Virus record (IMG/VR): IMGVR_UViG_3300037297_000249 | Span: 1-64,000 of that record | Strand: one strand, 5' to 3' | Source of the DNA: a virus | Length of the DNA: 64,000 bases | Shown here: one piece after another, positions 21,884 through 31,184 of the stretch | Position numbering within the stretch: position 1 is the stretch's first letter | How the letters are laid out: every line of letters starts with the position of its first letter | Translations under genes and position numbers: made by a program | Notes under the pieces: generated by a model | Databases searched by the model: none | What the model saw: only the letters and a program-made list of their open reading frames with translations | Told to the model about the DNA's origin: nothing

Positions 21884-22663
21884 GTGGCCACACTTGAGCA
21901 AGTTGTCGATGCAATCCGGGTTAAGGTCTCGGACTATGCACAGCCAAGAAAGTTTGACATAAGCTATTACGAAGCTGCGATTTCCTTTGCTCTAAGTAAG
22001 CTAAGTCACGATTTCCACGAAGAGTATCTCACCATAGCCGACGTTCCCTATGATCGGGAGTTCCTCCTGATTAAGCTCGCCACCATCGAGATGTGCTATA
22101 CTCGGTCGCAGTCAGTACAGCAGTCTGATTTAGACCCAGATTCAGACGATGATTTCGGACCGGTCACTTCGGTTCAAACCCCCGATTTGATGGTGATGAA
22201 ACGCGGGGAATCCAGTGAGGACACCGCTTCTAGATGGCTTCGGATTGCCGCAGATTTACAAGCTGAGTACGACGATGAGTTGCGAAATTCCGGGGGTTCA
22301 GCTTTTGTCGCCGAAATCGTAGTTGATACGGTTAATCGTAAGTCGATGAAGACAGGGGGGCTTGCAAGTAGAAAGCTGGATATGGGGCTTCCGGCGGTAG
22401 CGTTGTCTGCTGTGGTTGAGAGTAATACTGTGGCACTTACTTGGGGGAAGCTGTACAGCGATTTGTTTCAGCAGTATGAGGTGTACCGTGCCACTACGAT
22501 TACTTTCAGTGATAAGCAGCGCATTTCTGTAATCTGCGATAACCATGAAGTTGAGTATCTTGATACAGGGCTTCAGCCAGGAACGTACCACTATCGGGTG
22601 TATACGGTTAATCCAAATCTAATAAAAACTCCGAGTAATAGTGTAACCATAGAGGTAGTCTGA
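21884..22663 (+). CDS. Head-tail connector with C-terminal FN3-like domain
   Basis: 259 residues, GTG start. The first ~140 residues are helical and connector/adaptor-like (EEYLTIADVPYDREFLLIKLATIEMCY). The last ~95 form a fibronectin-III-like domain: LSAVVESNTVALTWGKLY, QYEVYRATTIT, EYLDTGLQPGTYHYRVYTVN. FN3 domains on capsids and necks are thought to help adhere to surface carbohydrates. Four bases after the preceding gene. Confidence 0.72.
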   Translation: MATLEQVVDAIRVKVSDYAQPRKFDISYYEAAISFALSKLSHDFHEEYLTIADVPYDREFLLIKLATIEMCYTRSQSVQQSDLDPDSDDDFGPVTSVQTPDLMVMKRGESSEDTASRWLRIAADLQAEYDDELRNSGGSAFVAEIVVDTVNRKSMKTGGLASRKLDMGLPAVALSAVVESNTVALTWGKLYSDLFQQYEVYRATTITFSDKQRISVICDNHEVEYLDTGLQPGTYHYRVYTVNPNLIKTPSNSVTIEVV

Positions 22664-23085
22664 TGGTAACCGAGTCCCTTGCCCAACGGTCAGCGGATGT
22701 GGTTATTAGAAGATACCGAACATCCACAATTTTGGTTAGGAAGTATGTATCCTCCGGAGTTCCGGACAGATTTGGTCAAGCTATTCCTGTTTATGACACT
22801 GGATTAGAAGTTGTTGGGCGGGCGATACACCACCCCACCAAGGAGCAAATATCGTTTATTGGGGATGCCGAGAGATACGGAGCCGCATTTCTGTTTAGTA
22901 GGTTAGAAATGTTGCGGAAGTTTCCGGGGTTGGCCGAGGGGAAGTGGATAACCACATACGACCGGATTGTGTGGAACGGCAATGATTATAAGCTTGAAAA
23001 AGTTCAGCCTACGGGGCAAGTAGGGCGAACGTTTTCACTTGTAATAGCTTTGGGGAACACCCCGGAAGGAGAACGAGTTCCATGA
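22663..23085 (+). CDS. Head-closure (stopper)-like protein
   Basis: 140 residues; ATG overlaps the previous stop. Beta-rich with YDRIVWNGNDYKLEKVQPTGQVG, a motif style seen in SPP1 gp16-like stopper proteins that seal the connector after packaging. Assignment rests on position plus this pattern. The next gene overlaps it by 4 bases. Confidence 0.58.
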   Translation: MVTESLAQRSADVVIRRYRTSTILVRKYVSSGVPDRFGQAIPVYDTGLEVVGRAIHHPTKEQISFIGDAERYGAAFLFSRLEMLRKFPGLAEGKWITTYDRIVWNGNDYKLEKVQPTGQVGRTFSLVIALGNTPEGERVP

Positions 23086-23555
23086 CAGACCCGTTTTATG
23101 GAGATTGGATGCAGCTTTCGGCTATGGTTCGTAGGGGGAAGTCCTCTAAAACGATTACTGTGGCTTCAAAAAAGCTGGAGGCGTTGGGGAAGGAGATACG
23201 AAGGTCCATAAGGGGGCACATACGAAAGCAGGATTTGGACTGGGGACCTCTAGTTTCGGCGAGTATTAGGAGGAAGGGGTTTGATAAAATTTATGTGAGT
23301 CGGGGGGATTATCTGAAGTCTATCACGGTGGATGTTACGAAAACGGATATCGGAGCGGAGGTTGTGGTGTCCCCGGAAGGGGAGCATTATTCTGGGTTGG
23401 ATATGAAGACCTTGGCGCATTATTTGGAGTACGGTACGAAGAAGATGATATCTCGCCCTTTGTGGCGTCCTGTATTTTCTGAAGTTGAAAGCATGCGCAC
23501 TTCGAGTAAGCTAGTAAAGTCTGTTGGTTCGTATGTCTTGACAGGGATGGAATAG
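23082..23555 (+). CDS. Tail-completion protein, HK97-gp10-like
   Basis: 157 residues. AMVRRGKSSKTITVASKKLEALGKEIRRSI helices followed by beta strands and the signature ...MKTLAHYLEYGTKKMISRPLWRPV, matching the LEyGT..m.aRP motif of HK97-gp10/virion morphogenesis proteins. It should join the head connector to the tail. Confidence 0.75.
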   Translation: MTDPFYGDWMQLSAMVRRGKSSKTITVASKKLEALGKEIRRSIRGHIRKQDLDWGPLVSASIRRKGFDKIYVSRGDYLKSITVDVTKTDIGAEVVVSPEGEHYSGLDMKTLAHYLEYGTKKMISRPLWRPVFSEVESMRTSSKLVKSVGSYVLTGME

Positions 23556-24263
23556 ATGAGTTTGTCGGTTAGTCAGGCAGCGTTTGAGATAGCACTGGTA
23601 GGTCGGTATTCCGGGTTTACGATGGATGTTCTTGGGGTAGCTACTGGGGTACCGGTGTTTTTGGAAGCGCCTTCTGATGAGCTGATAACGGACAGAGTTT
23701 TTCCTTCGGTTTCAATCAGGTATCTAGGGGAAGATGAAGCTTCTGATTTGAGGGAGTCTTCGGATAAAGATACCGAGGAAGTTGATTATGATGATTCCGT
23801 GTTTCCTCCTGAGCGGGTTATGCGGGAGACCTCCGATCCGATACGTTTGAGGTACTCTATAGATACTTGGCATAAAGACCGGGCCGCAGAAGACCAGGTG
23901 CTTTATCATGAAATGCTTAGGCGACGCACCCCTAGTCGAGGGCACATTTCTGTTTTGAATTTGGATAGCGAACCGGTTGATTTGTGGTTGTTCAAGGTTA
24001 ATGGGAGTTTAGCAACTCATGACTATGAAGATATCGATACCTATGTTTATCATAAGAGCATTACGGTAGAAACGCTTGTGTACTTGGCTGAAGTTGAGTA
24101 CGATGATGTTGTAAGGGAAAAGGTTGTAGAAGAGGTTCATTGGGAAGTGCAGTCGAGGGGAATGGTATTGGGGTCTAAGGGGATGTTGGTTGGAGTTGAA
24201 AGTTCAGAAGACGTTACGGATGTCGATATGGTCGTAACGGTAGATAGTTTAGAACGGCTTTAA
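23556..24263 (+). CDS. Tail terminator-like protein
   Basis: 235 residues, starting immediately after the preceding stop. Alpha/beta mixture (TDRVFPSVSIRYLGEDEASDLRESSD; RLRYSIDTWHKDRAAEDQVLYHEMLRRRTP) resembling tail terminator proteins that cap the tube and sheath. Directly upstream of the sheath gene. C-terminal ~60 residues are Val/Glu-rich and of unknown role. A CCTCCC/GGGAGG stem lies in the gap to the sheath gene. Confidence 0.6.
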   Translation: MSLSVSQAAFEIALVGRYSGFTMDVLGVATGVPVFLEAPSDELITDRVFPSVSIRYLGEDEASDLRESSDKDTEEVDYDDSVFPPERVMRETSDPIRLRYSIDTWHKDRAAEDQVLYHEMLRRRTPSRGHISVLNLDSEPVDLWLFKVNGSLATHDYEDIDTYVYHKSITVETLVYLAEVEYDDVVREKVVEEVHWEVQSRGMVLGSKGMLVGVESSEDVTDVDMVVTVDSLERL

Positions 24264-24323
24264 AACAAGCCTCCCTTTAAGTATCATCAGTCACGTGGGA
24301 GGGAATGAGTTGAGGAGAAAGCA

Positions 24324-26792
24324 ATGGGATATTACACGAGGCCTGATGTTTACGTCGAGGAGTTAAGCAGCGCAGAGGGTCCGGTTCGATCTGCCCAGAC
24401 GGGTCGAGGCGGAATGCAGGCGATCACGTATAAGGGACCGGTGGGAGTCCCGATTCGTACACGAAACTTTGAAGCTTGGAAAAAGATTTTCGGCGGATAT
24501 GAGGAGCGGAGTGATGCCGCATATGAAGCCGAGAGTTTTTTCAAGGAGGGGGGTTTCGAGCTGATCACCGTTCGGCAGGCGCATTATGCTGATTTGAGTG
24601 ACAAGACTTCCGTTGCTGGGGCAGCATCGTTTCGGATGCATCAGACGGCAGGTGTGGCAGCAACGCCGGCTACGAAAACCAGCTTAGTAGGGCCGTTCAA
24701 TATTCGGTCCGGAGGAGATGTTAACTTCACATTCGAGGTTGGCGGTAGTGGAAGTTTGACCGCAGAGGTCACGGCTACTTACGGCGCTATTCTGTGTACG
24801 TCTTCTGAGGGTACCGACCAGGATGGAAGGACACTCGATATCTCAGTGGATTCCGGGCCGGTTCAAACGATCACTTTGGCTGGAGCGGCTATTACCTTCC
24901 AAGAGATTATAAACCAGGTGAATGCTCAGATTATTGGAGCTTCTTGTGTTGCAGGCCCGGGTTCTGCCCCGTACATTATTTCAGACACCCTTGGTTCGTC
25001 GAGTTCCATCCACCTTGTTGGGGGCGATTCCACTTTGACTTGGGATACTTCGAGTATGGATGGGACCGGCAACGTAGCTGATGATTCCGCGGTGACAGCT
25101 ACTGAGATGAAAGCTTTGTTGGATGCTATTCCGACGTTCACCACCTATGGTGTTGCACAAGTCAATGTTGACGGATCTTTCACGATAAGTTCGGTCGATA
25201 CCGGGGCGGCTGTTGCCCTTGAGTTTACCGATGCAAACACCACTTTTGGATTTTCGGTTGAAACGCTCAATGGAACCGACGATGGGGCGACCTTCCCGAC
25301 GCTAAAGGTGAGTGCTGGGTATCACGGGTATCTGTCTCCGGGGCTGTCCGGGGATCTGCTGAAGACAAAAGCTGTTCCGAATCCCCTTGTTCCTTCGGGG
25401 GGTGCCGGTCATGATTTGGCCGCGAATATTACCATTGGAGACACCGCAATTCAGGTTGAGTCCATAAGTGGGATTAATGAAAACACCGTTCTTACGGTGT
25501 CCGATGGTACGCATACGGAGCAGAAAATTGTTTCGGGTACGCGTACGGAAATCAGTGGAAGTACCATAAGCTATTTCGTGGATGTTTCCAGTGCGTTTAC
25601 CTACGGGTATACCGATGGAAGCACCACCATCCATTCGAATGAGTTTGACCTCTATATTTATGAGGGAACCCAGGAAGTCGAGCGTTGGGAAGGTTTATCC
25701 ATGCTCGATACGGCGGACAACTATGTTGAAACCATCGTGAATGATGAAAGCATCGGATCGGTGTACGTAGTCGTCGAAGACCAAAACGCAGTTCCCCCGG
25801 GAGTTGGTTTGGATACCCCAGCGGAAGATACGGCCGCGGTATCCCTAGCCGGGGGTGCAGATGAAACGTCGGGGATTATAGACCTCGACTGGGTGGGACT
25901 CGAGTCCGGGGGTACTGGATTGTACGCTTGGGATACGGTTAATGAGTTCATGCCGTTCTGTACCGTGGGGAATATCAGCCCAATCGTGGTCCATATGGCG
26001 GCTCTTTACGCGAAGAGTCGGATTTATATGGAGTACTTGACCTACCTTTCAGCAGGACTTTCGGGGTCGGCAGCTGTCAGTTATAGGAACAACACTTTGG
26101 GTGTCAATTCGGACTGTACCAGTCTGTACGCTGGCGGAATTCAGGTATTCGACCCGGTTGGTTCTGGGTCAAACCCCCGACGAAGCATCGCTGGGATTGG
26201 AGCGATGATGGGCATTCGAGCTCGGGTCGATTCTTTGCCGGGAGATGGTGGCGGACCTTGGGAGGCGCCGGCGGGCGAAGGCGACTACGGTACGGTGAAT
26301 TATGCTCTAGATGTCGCGACGGAGTACAAAGATTCCGAGACAGGCGGGATGAATGAGGCCGGAATCAATGTCATCCGGAAGTTCGGGAGTACAAATCCGG
26401 TTACGGTTTGGGGGTGCAGAACGCTGTCCACAGACCCGAACAAGCGATTTTTGTACATTAACGTACGAAGGTTTTTCCAGTTTGTGGAGAAGTCGATTGC
26501 AGACTCCACACGGTGGGCTGTTCATCGAAACAACAATTACAAGTTGTGGGCAAAGCTTACCGACAGGGGGGATGATTTCTTGAGTTCGCTTTTGGTTCGC
26601 GGGGCCTTCCCCACGCGGGTTAAGGAGCTGGCGTTCTTTATCGATGTTGGGACAGCGAACGGAGTCATGACTCAAGAGGATATCGATGCAGGTAGAGTGA
26701 AAGGAAGAATTGGCATGGCGGCTAACAAGCCGGGTGAGTTCCTGATTTGGGAGTTCACTCAGTATGACAGCGGTTGGGCCATTTCTGAGTGA
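24324..26792 (+). CDS. Contractile tail sheath protein
   Basis: 822 residues, RBS GAGGAGAA. N-terminus YTRPDVYVEELSSAEGPVRSAQTGRGGM...GPVGVPIRTRNFEAWKKIFGGY is the standard sheath start (exposed handle plus GptA-like domain); the C-terminal YINVRRFFQFVEKSIADSTRWAVHRNNNYKLW ... GRIGMAANKPGEFLIWEFTQ is the conserved inner domain. About 350 extra residues (roughly 110-480) of Thr/Ser/Gly-rich beta repeats are inserted, almost doubling the usual ~480. These would decorate the outside of the tail. Confidence 0.93.
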   Translation: MGYYTRPDVYVEELSSAEGPVRSAQTGRGGMQAITYKGPVGVPIRTRNFEAWKKIFGGYEERSDAAYEAESFFKEGGFELITVRQAHYADLSDKTSVAGAASFRMHQTAGVAATPATKTSLVGPFNIRSGGDVNFTFEVGGSGSLTAEVTATYGAILCTSSEGTDQDGRTLDISVDSGPVQTITLAGAAITFQEIINQVNAQIIGASCVAGPGSAPYIISDTLGSSSSIHLVGGDSTLTWDTSSMDGTGNVADDSAVTATEMKALLDAIPTFTTYGVAQVNVDGSFTISSVDTGAAVALEFTDANTTFGFSVETLNGTDDGATFPTLKVSAGYHGYLSPGLSGDLLKTKAVPNPLVPSGGAGHDLAANITIGDTAIQVESISGINENTVLTVSDGTHTEQKIVSGTRTEISGSTISYFVDVSSAFTYGYTDGSTTIHSNEFDLYIYEGTQEVERWEGLSMLDTADNYVETIVNDESIGSVYVVVEDQNAVPPGVGLDTPAEDTAAVSLAGGADETSGIIDLDWVGLESGGTGLYAWDTVNEFMPFCTVGNISPIVVHMAALYAKSRIYMEYLTYLSAGLSGSAAVSYRNNTLGVNSDCTSLYAGGIQVFDPVGSGSNPRRSIAGIGAMMGIRARVDSLPGDGGGPWEAPAGEGDYGTVNYALDVATEYKDSETGGMNEAGINVIRKFGSTNPVTVWGCRTLSTDPNKRFLYINVRRFFQFVEKSIADSTRWAVHRNNNYKLWAKLTDRGDDFLSSLLVRGAFPTRVKELAFFIDVGTANGVMTQEDIDAGRVKGRIGMAANKPGEFLIWEFTQYDSGWAISE

Positions 26793-26821
26793 GGATAGGA
26801 TAGCTAAACAAGGAGGGCGTG

Positions 26822-27274
26822 ATGCCAGATCCGTATCGAAATTTTAAGTTTGAGGTTGAGATTGATGGTTTTGTTCGTGCGGGATTTTCTAAAGTTTCCG
26901 GGTTAAGTCGGACCACTGAAGATACCGAGTACAGGGAAGGTGGGGAGAATGAAACTCCTCACAAGCTTCCGGGTCAAACCACGTTTTCGGACGTCACCCT
27001 GAGCCGCGGGGTTTCGGATGACGAAGATTTCCAAAACTGGAGTGATACCATCTTCAACGTAGACCAGGTGGATGGTGAGCAAGGTGATGAAAACTTCCGA
27101 AGAACGGTGGTGGTCTATCTCAAGAACAAAGCCGGCGAACGGGTTATCAAGTGGACCATTCTTCGAGCCTGGCCAAAAGAGTTCTCGACGGAAGATCTCG
27201 ATGGTGCGGGGAATGATGCCTTGATCGACAATCTCGTTTTGGTAAACGAGGGAATAAAGCGCGAGCGTCTCTAG
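26822..27274 (+). CDS. Tail tube protein (gp19-like)
   Basis: 150 residues; AGGAGG (26811-26816) fits ATG 26822. MPDPYRNFKFEVEIDGFVRAGFSKVSGLSRTTEDTEYREGG is the hallmark of the T4 gp19/contractile tube family, followed by LPGQTTFSDVTLSRGV and a C-terminal W-PKEFS...GND strand. Polymerises into the inner tube under the sheath. Confidence 0.93.
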   Translation: MPDPYRNFKFEVEIDGFVRAGFSKVSGLSRTTEDTEYREGGENETPHKLPGQTTFSDVTLSRGVSDDEDFQNWSDTIFNVDQVDGEQGDENFRRTVVVYLKNKAGERVIKWTILRAWPKEFSTEDLDGAGNDALIDNLVLVNEGIKRERL

Positions 27275-27328
27275 GCCGCGTAATTTACAATAGTTATTAT
27301 TGTTTCAACAAGTAGGAGATATAGCACG

Positions 27329-28204
27329 ATGAAGTACTCTTCCAACAACGACTATCAAGACAGTTTGGATTCGACGGCTTCCGATTGGGAAGTGGACGAC
27401 AGTGAAGAAGTTGAGTTTGTTCCAGACGATACTGTGGAGCTCCCAGTAGGGATACGAAAGGACGGACAGGTTTATCGAACGGTCGTTATCGACGAGCTTG
27501 GGGGTGTCGATGATCGACTTGTTGCGGATTCGAAAGTGCGAGGCAACGGGGCGAAGGCGATGTCCCTAGTGATATGCCGATCGGTGCAAGAAGTCCCCGG
27601 GTTGTTAAAGCAGAAGCAGAATCCGGATAAGATGTTTAACCGAGAGTTTGCCCGGGCGATGACGGAGATTGACCGGGTATTCTTGATTACGCGCATTTTC
27701 ATGCTGTCCGGACGAAATGAGTCTGCCTTTGTTGGGACCTGTAGGCACTGTAAAAAGGTGCATTATGAGAAGGTGTATCTATCGAATCTTCAAGTCGATA
27801 AGTGGCCGGACGACAAGCCACCAGAGATTGAGTTTCATTTAAAAGGAGGGTTCAAGGAAAGGAAGGATAACGGTGAGTACATTTATCATCGAGATGGGGT
27901 TTTAAGCTTTCCTACGGGAAAGACTTCTGAGTTGATTGGAAAGATCACCAACGAAGCGGAGGCTTTGGACAGTATGCTCGCTTCCTGTATCAAGAATGTG
28001 GGTACTTATGGAAGGGTGGATAGTTCCATGGCTCAGGCGTTAAAGAAGACTGACCGTGAAGAGTTGCTATATTCACTGAGCGACGGGCTCCCAGGCATAA
28101 AGCAGGGTAAGTGGATCACTTGCGAATGTGGAGTGGACCTTGAGTTGAGTTTGGACTTAGTCTCTTTTTTCGACGGACGGCGGCGGAGAGCGAGAAAGCC
28201 CTAG
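27329..28204 (+). CDS. Tail assembly chaperone, upstream frame
   Basis: 291 residues in the zero frame. Acidic N-terminus, a helical middle (KQNPDKMFNREFARAMTEIDRVFLITRIFMLSGRNESAFVG), a zinc-like pair CRHCKK, then CECG near residue 268-270. Between tube and tape measure, where contractile phages carry T4-baseplate-type/assembly chaperone genes. It ends just after a TTTTTTC slippery site; the frameshifted longer product is listed separately. Confidence 0.8.
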   Translation: MKYSSNNDYQDSLDSTASDWEVDDSEEVEFVPDDTVELPVGIRKDGQVYRTVVIDELGGVDDRLVADSKVRGNGAKAMSLVICRSVQEVPGLLKQKQNPDKMFNREFARAMTEIDRVFLITRIFMLSGRNESAFVGTCRHCKKVHYEKVYLSNLQVDKWPDDKPPEIEFHLKGGFKERKDNGEYIYHRDGVLSFPTGKTSELIGKITNEAEALDSMLASCIKNVGTYGRVDSSMAQALKKTDREELLYSLSDGLPGIKQGKWITCECGVDLELSLDLVSFFDGRRRRARKP

Positions 28205-28347
28205 ATAATCTTTATGAGTGTGTGAACTACCTAGCACATCGTTACGGTTGGTCTGAGTCTGAAATTTTACGATTGCCGATAAGACGGCTTAATCGATACA
28301 CCGAGTTAATCAACCGTGATCGGCGAAAGGAAGAAGGCAAGCGATGA
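27329..28347 (+). CDS. Tail assembly chaperone, predicted -1 frameshift fusion
   Basis: T TTT TTC at 28165-28171 is in the right phase (codons TTT TTC in frame zero) for canonical -1 slippage. Slipping gives an open frame to TGA 28345-28347, adding 58 residues (ESEKALDNLYECVNYLAHRYGWSESEILRLP ... KEEGKR) to 281 shared ones. The tail LAHRYGWS..EIL.LP is the same type of helix pair as in the GT part of lambda-like G/GT chaperones. The fusion's stop overlaps the tape measure ATG (ATGA). A fixed ratio of short to long form is usually needed for tail assembly. Confidence 0.82.
28165..28171 (+). other. Programmed -1 ribosomal frameshift slippery site
   Basis: TTTTTTC in the X XXY YYZ register of the chaperone frame, followed by a GC-rich CGACGGACGGCGGCGG stretch that may slow the ribosome. 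Confidence 0.8.
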
Positions 28348-31184
28348 GTGCCGGTAGTCAGATGCTTTTGGGGATTAGGCTTCAGTTAGACGCTGAAGGG
28401 TTAGTGACAGGGGCCTCCGTAGCCGAGAGTTCGCTTCAAAAAATCCAAAACAATGTGCACACCACGCAGCGGAAGGTTTCCGAAGCTGGTAACGCAATGA
28501 AAGACTCGATGAATGCGAGTCTTGGCGTAGGCGCTTTGGGAACGGCTGCGATGGGGGTTGGGAAGGCTTTAGATGCAGCTATCACTCCGGCGATAGACCA
28601 AGCGAAGTCTTTCCAGGTGGAGATGTCTCAGTTGCGGTTTGTTTCGAAGGCAACTGAGGATGAGTTGAGGGAGCTCGAGCAGGTTGCTTTGAAGACCGGT
28701 TTAGAGACCCAGTTTTCTCCGCAGGAGGCGGCTGCGGCCATCCGGATGTTGAAGGCAGCGGGTTTGTCTACCGAGACATCTCTTAAGAGTTTGAGTGCTA
28801 CTCTCGACACAGTGACGGGTTCTGCGGGGTTGCTTGATTTGCAGACGGGTGCCACGGCCACCGCGGCGGCGTTGTTGAAGTTCAGCCATACGGGGGAAAC
28901 CGCCCGGGATATTATGGATACGTTTGCCAATGCGACGCGAGAAACGAACCTTCAGTTCCATGACTTGCCCATTTTCATCAACTCTTTGCGGGATGCGCCG
29001 GCAAAGATTAGGGCCACCTCGTCGGAGGCGATCGCTCTAGTCGGTGTGTTGAAAAACGCCGGTATGCAAGCTGCTCAGGCTGGTCAGACGGTGGATATGT
29101 TTGCCAACAAGTTCCTTGTGGTCTATCGAAGGTTGGAGAAGTATTTAGAGAAGAATAATATTTCTGAGCAAGATTTACTGGCCGGTTATACCGACAAGAA
29201 GATGCCCCAAACGGTAAAGGCTTTTCAGAAGCTGGGCGTTTCGATGTTCGACGTTAACGGCAACCTGAAGAACATGACTCAGTTCTTTGGGGAGTTGATC
29301 GATGCTTCGACGAAGTTATCCGGGGAGAGTGCTAAGAGTTTTTTGGTAACAGCTTCTACGGTGTTTGGAGCTAGGGGAGGCCCCCTTATTACCGCGCTTC
29401 GGGATATGAAGAGAGGTTCTCTTACTGGCAGGGCAGCGTTTGAAGACTTAGTTCATACCCTAGAGAAGTCCGGCGGGGCTTCACGGGAAGCGGCTATGGC
29501 GTTCGAGGACACGCAAGTCGGTTTGGAAGTGTTTATTCAAGGCACAAAGGATACGATCAATATCGCTCTGGGAAAGACTTTGATACCGTATTTGCATAAG
29601 TTTGGGGGTGTTTGGAAGAAGGTGTTGGGGGCTTTCTTGGAGTTCATCGAAGAAAACCCGACGTTTGCCAAGGCTTTGATGGGCACTGCGGCAGCTTTGA
29701 TGATAGCTGCCAAGGTTGCTGGGTTGGTCATTCTAGCCTTCGCCGGGCTGTTGTTTTGGTCTACGGTGGTAGCTCCCGCAGTCGCTGCGGCAGGGGGCGC
29801 CGCCGGCATCGCTGCAATAGGATTTGGGGCCTTGCAGGCCATGTTGTGGCCTTTGATTCTGATTGCCGGAGCTGTCGCGGTCGTATTCGTGGCTTTGTAC
29901 GGCGTAATAAAGATATTTAAGTATCTAATGACGGGTAATTTAGAGATTGCGAAGTCCTTCCAAAGATTGATGAAGACTTTCTCAATGATAAAGAAGGGGA
30001 TTACAGAGCTTTGGTCCGGGGAAGAAGGTAAAGAGCAAACGGTTAAAGCCCTGAAAGCCATGGGGCTTTACGGAATCGTTACCACTATCATTGGGATTAA
30101 GAATCGGATTGTTGCCGTCTTCAGTGGGTTTATAGACGGGTTGATTTATGGGTTTAAGTCGATAGCGTTAGTGTTGTATCCCGTTCAGTTGGTTATAAGC
30201 TATGTTATCGATGCCTTCAGAAGATTGTTTGAGTCTTGGGGTCCGATGAAGGACGTTTACGAAGTGGCAAAAGGATGGAGAGCTTTCGGGTTTATACTGG
30301 GGTGGATAGCTTCGGTGGTTCTAACTGCATTGATAGTTAAGGTGGCATTATTGGCATTGCCGTTTGTTATTCTCGCGGCGAAGGTATTAATTGTAGCAGC
30401 AGTTATCTATGGTGTATTTTGGATATTGCGTAAAATTTTTGTCGGATTGGGTACTCTAATAGGTTGGGTTGCGTTTAAGATTTATCAGTTGTTTTTATGG
30501 TTAAGAGAGAAGGCCTTTGCATTCGGAGTTTATTTCTATGTTGCTTTCTTGAAGCTCAAAGTTTCTCTAGTAAAATTAGCTGTGGGGATATTCCGAGCAG
30601 TCGCTAATCCTATAGTAGGAGTGGGTATATTCATTCGTGATAGTTTTAATAAGGCTGTCGGATATTTAATGAGTTTGAAGACCCGTGCAGCACAGGCTGC
30701 GAGCGGGTTCATACAGGCCTTCTTTGATGCTATCCGGAGCAGGTGGGAAGCGGTTAAGGAATGGTTTAGTGGGGCGTTGCAGTGGATTCGGGACAGGCTC
30801 CCGGGTTCGGACGCTAAAGTAGGTCCCTTATCCACTCTCACCCGAGCGGGGCAGGGATTCTCTAGGGCTTTTGGTGAAGGCATAGAGCAAGGGGCTCCGG
30901 AGCTTCAGGGAAGAGTTACTCGAGTCCTTGAGGGCACAGCGCCGGACGGGGAAGGACTTGCCGGGGCATATGCCAAGCCTGACGGAGTTCTCCCGAAGGG
31001 TGAAGGTGCTGAGGACCGGAAGGCTTCTATTTCCAACAGTCGAGGTGGAACGGTAATTACGATTCAAAAGATGGAGTTCAATGTTGCGGAGGCCACTCCG
31101 GAAGAAGCTGAAAGTCTTGCTGAGCAGATTATCGAACGGATACGGACGATGCTAGATGAAGAGCAGGAAGTGGGGTTTGTATGA
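28344..31184 (+). CDS. Tail tape measure protein
   Basis: 946 residues. N-terminal TP901-type core: FQVEMSQLRFVSKATEDELRELEQVALKTG..TQFSPQEAAAAIRMLKAAGLS, then repeated helical pairs; several hydrophobic stretches in the middle (about residues 440-540 and 640-740) that may insert into the host membrane; a C-terminal acidic helix (EEAESLAEQIIERIRTMLDEE). Using the common rule of about 1.5 Angstrom per residue, tail length would be near 140 nm. Confidence 0.92.
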   Translation: MSAGSQMLLGIRLQLDAEGLVTGASVAESSLQKIQNNVHTTQRKVSEAGNAMKDSMNASLGVGALGTAAMGVGKALDAAITPAIDQAKSFQVEMSQLRFVSKATEDELRELEQVALKTGLETQFSPQEAAAAIRMLKAAGLSTETSLKSLSATLDTVTGSAGLLDLQTGATATAAALLKFSHTGETARDIMDTFANATRETNLQFHDLPIFINSLRDAPAKIRATSSEAIALVGVLKNAGMQAAQAGQTVDMFANKFLVVYRRLEKYLEKNNISEQDLLAGYTDKKMPQTVKAFQKLGVSMFDVNGNLKNMTQFFGELIDASTKLSGESAKSFLVTASTVFGARGGPLITALRDMKRGSLTGRAAFEDLVHTLEKSGGASREAAMAFEDTQVGLEVFIQGTKDTINIALGKTLIPYLHKFGGVWKKVLGAFLEFIEENPTFAKALMGTAAALMIAAKVAGLVILAFAGLLFWSTVVAPAVAAAGGAAGIAAIGFGALQAMLWPLILIAGAVAVVFVALYGVIKIFKYLMTGNLEIAKSFQRLMKTFSMIKKGITELWSGEEGKEQTVKALKAMGLYGIVTTIIGIKNRIVAVFSGFIDGLIYGFKSIALVLYPVQLVISYVIDAFRRLFESWGPMKDVYEVAKGWRAFGFILGWIASVVLTALIVKVALLALPFVILAAKVLIVAAVIYGVFWILRKIFVGLGTLIGWVAFKIYQLFLWLREKAFAFGVYFYVAFLKLKVSLVKLAVGIFRAVANPIVGVGIFIRDSFNKAVGYLMSLKTRAAQAASGFIQAFFDAIRSRWEAVKEWFSGALQWIRDRLPGSDAKVGPLSTLTRAGQGFSRAFGEGIEQGAPELQGRVTRVLEGTAPDGEGLAGAYAKPDGVLPKGEGAEDRKASISNSRGGTVITIQKMEFNVAEATPEEAESLAEQIIERIRTMLDEEQEVGFV

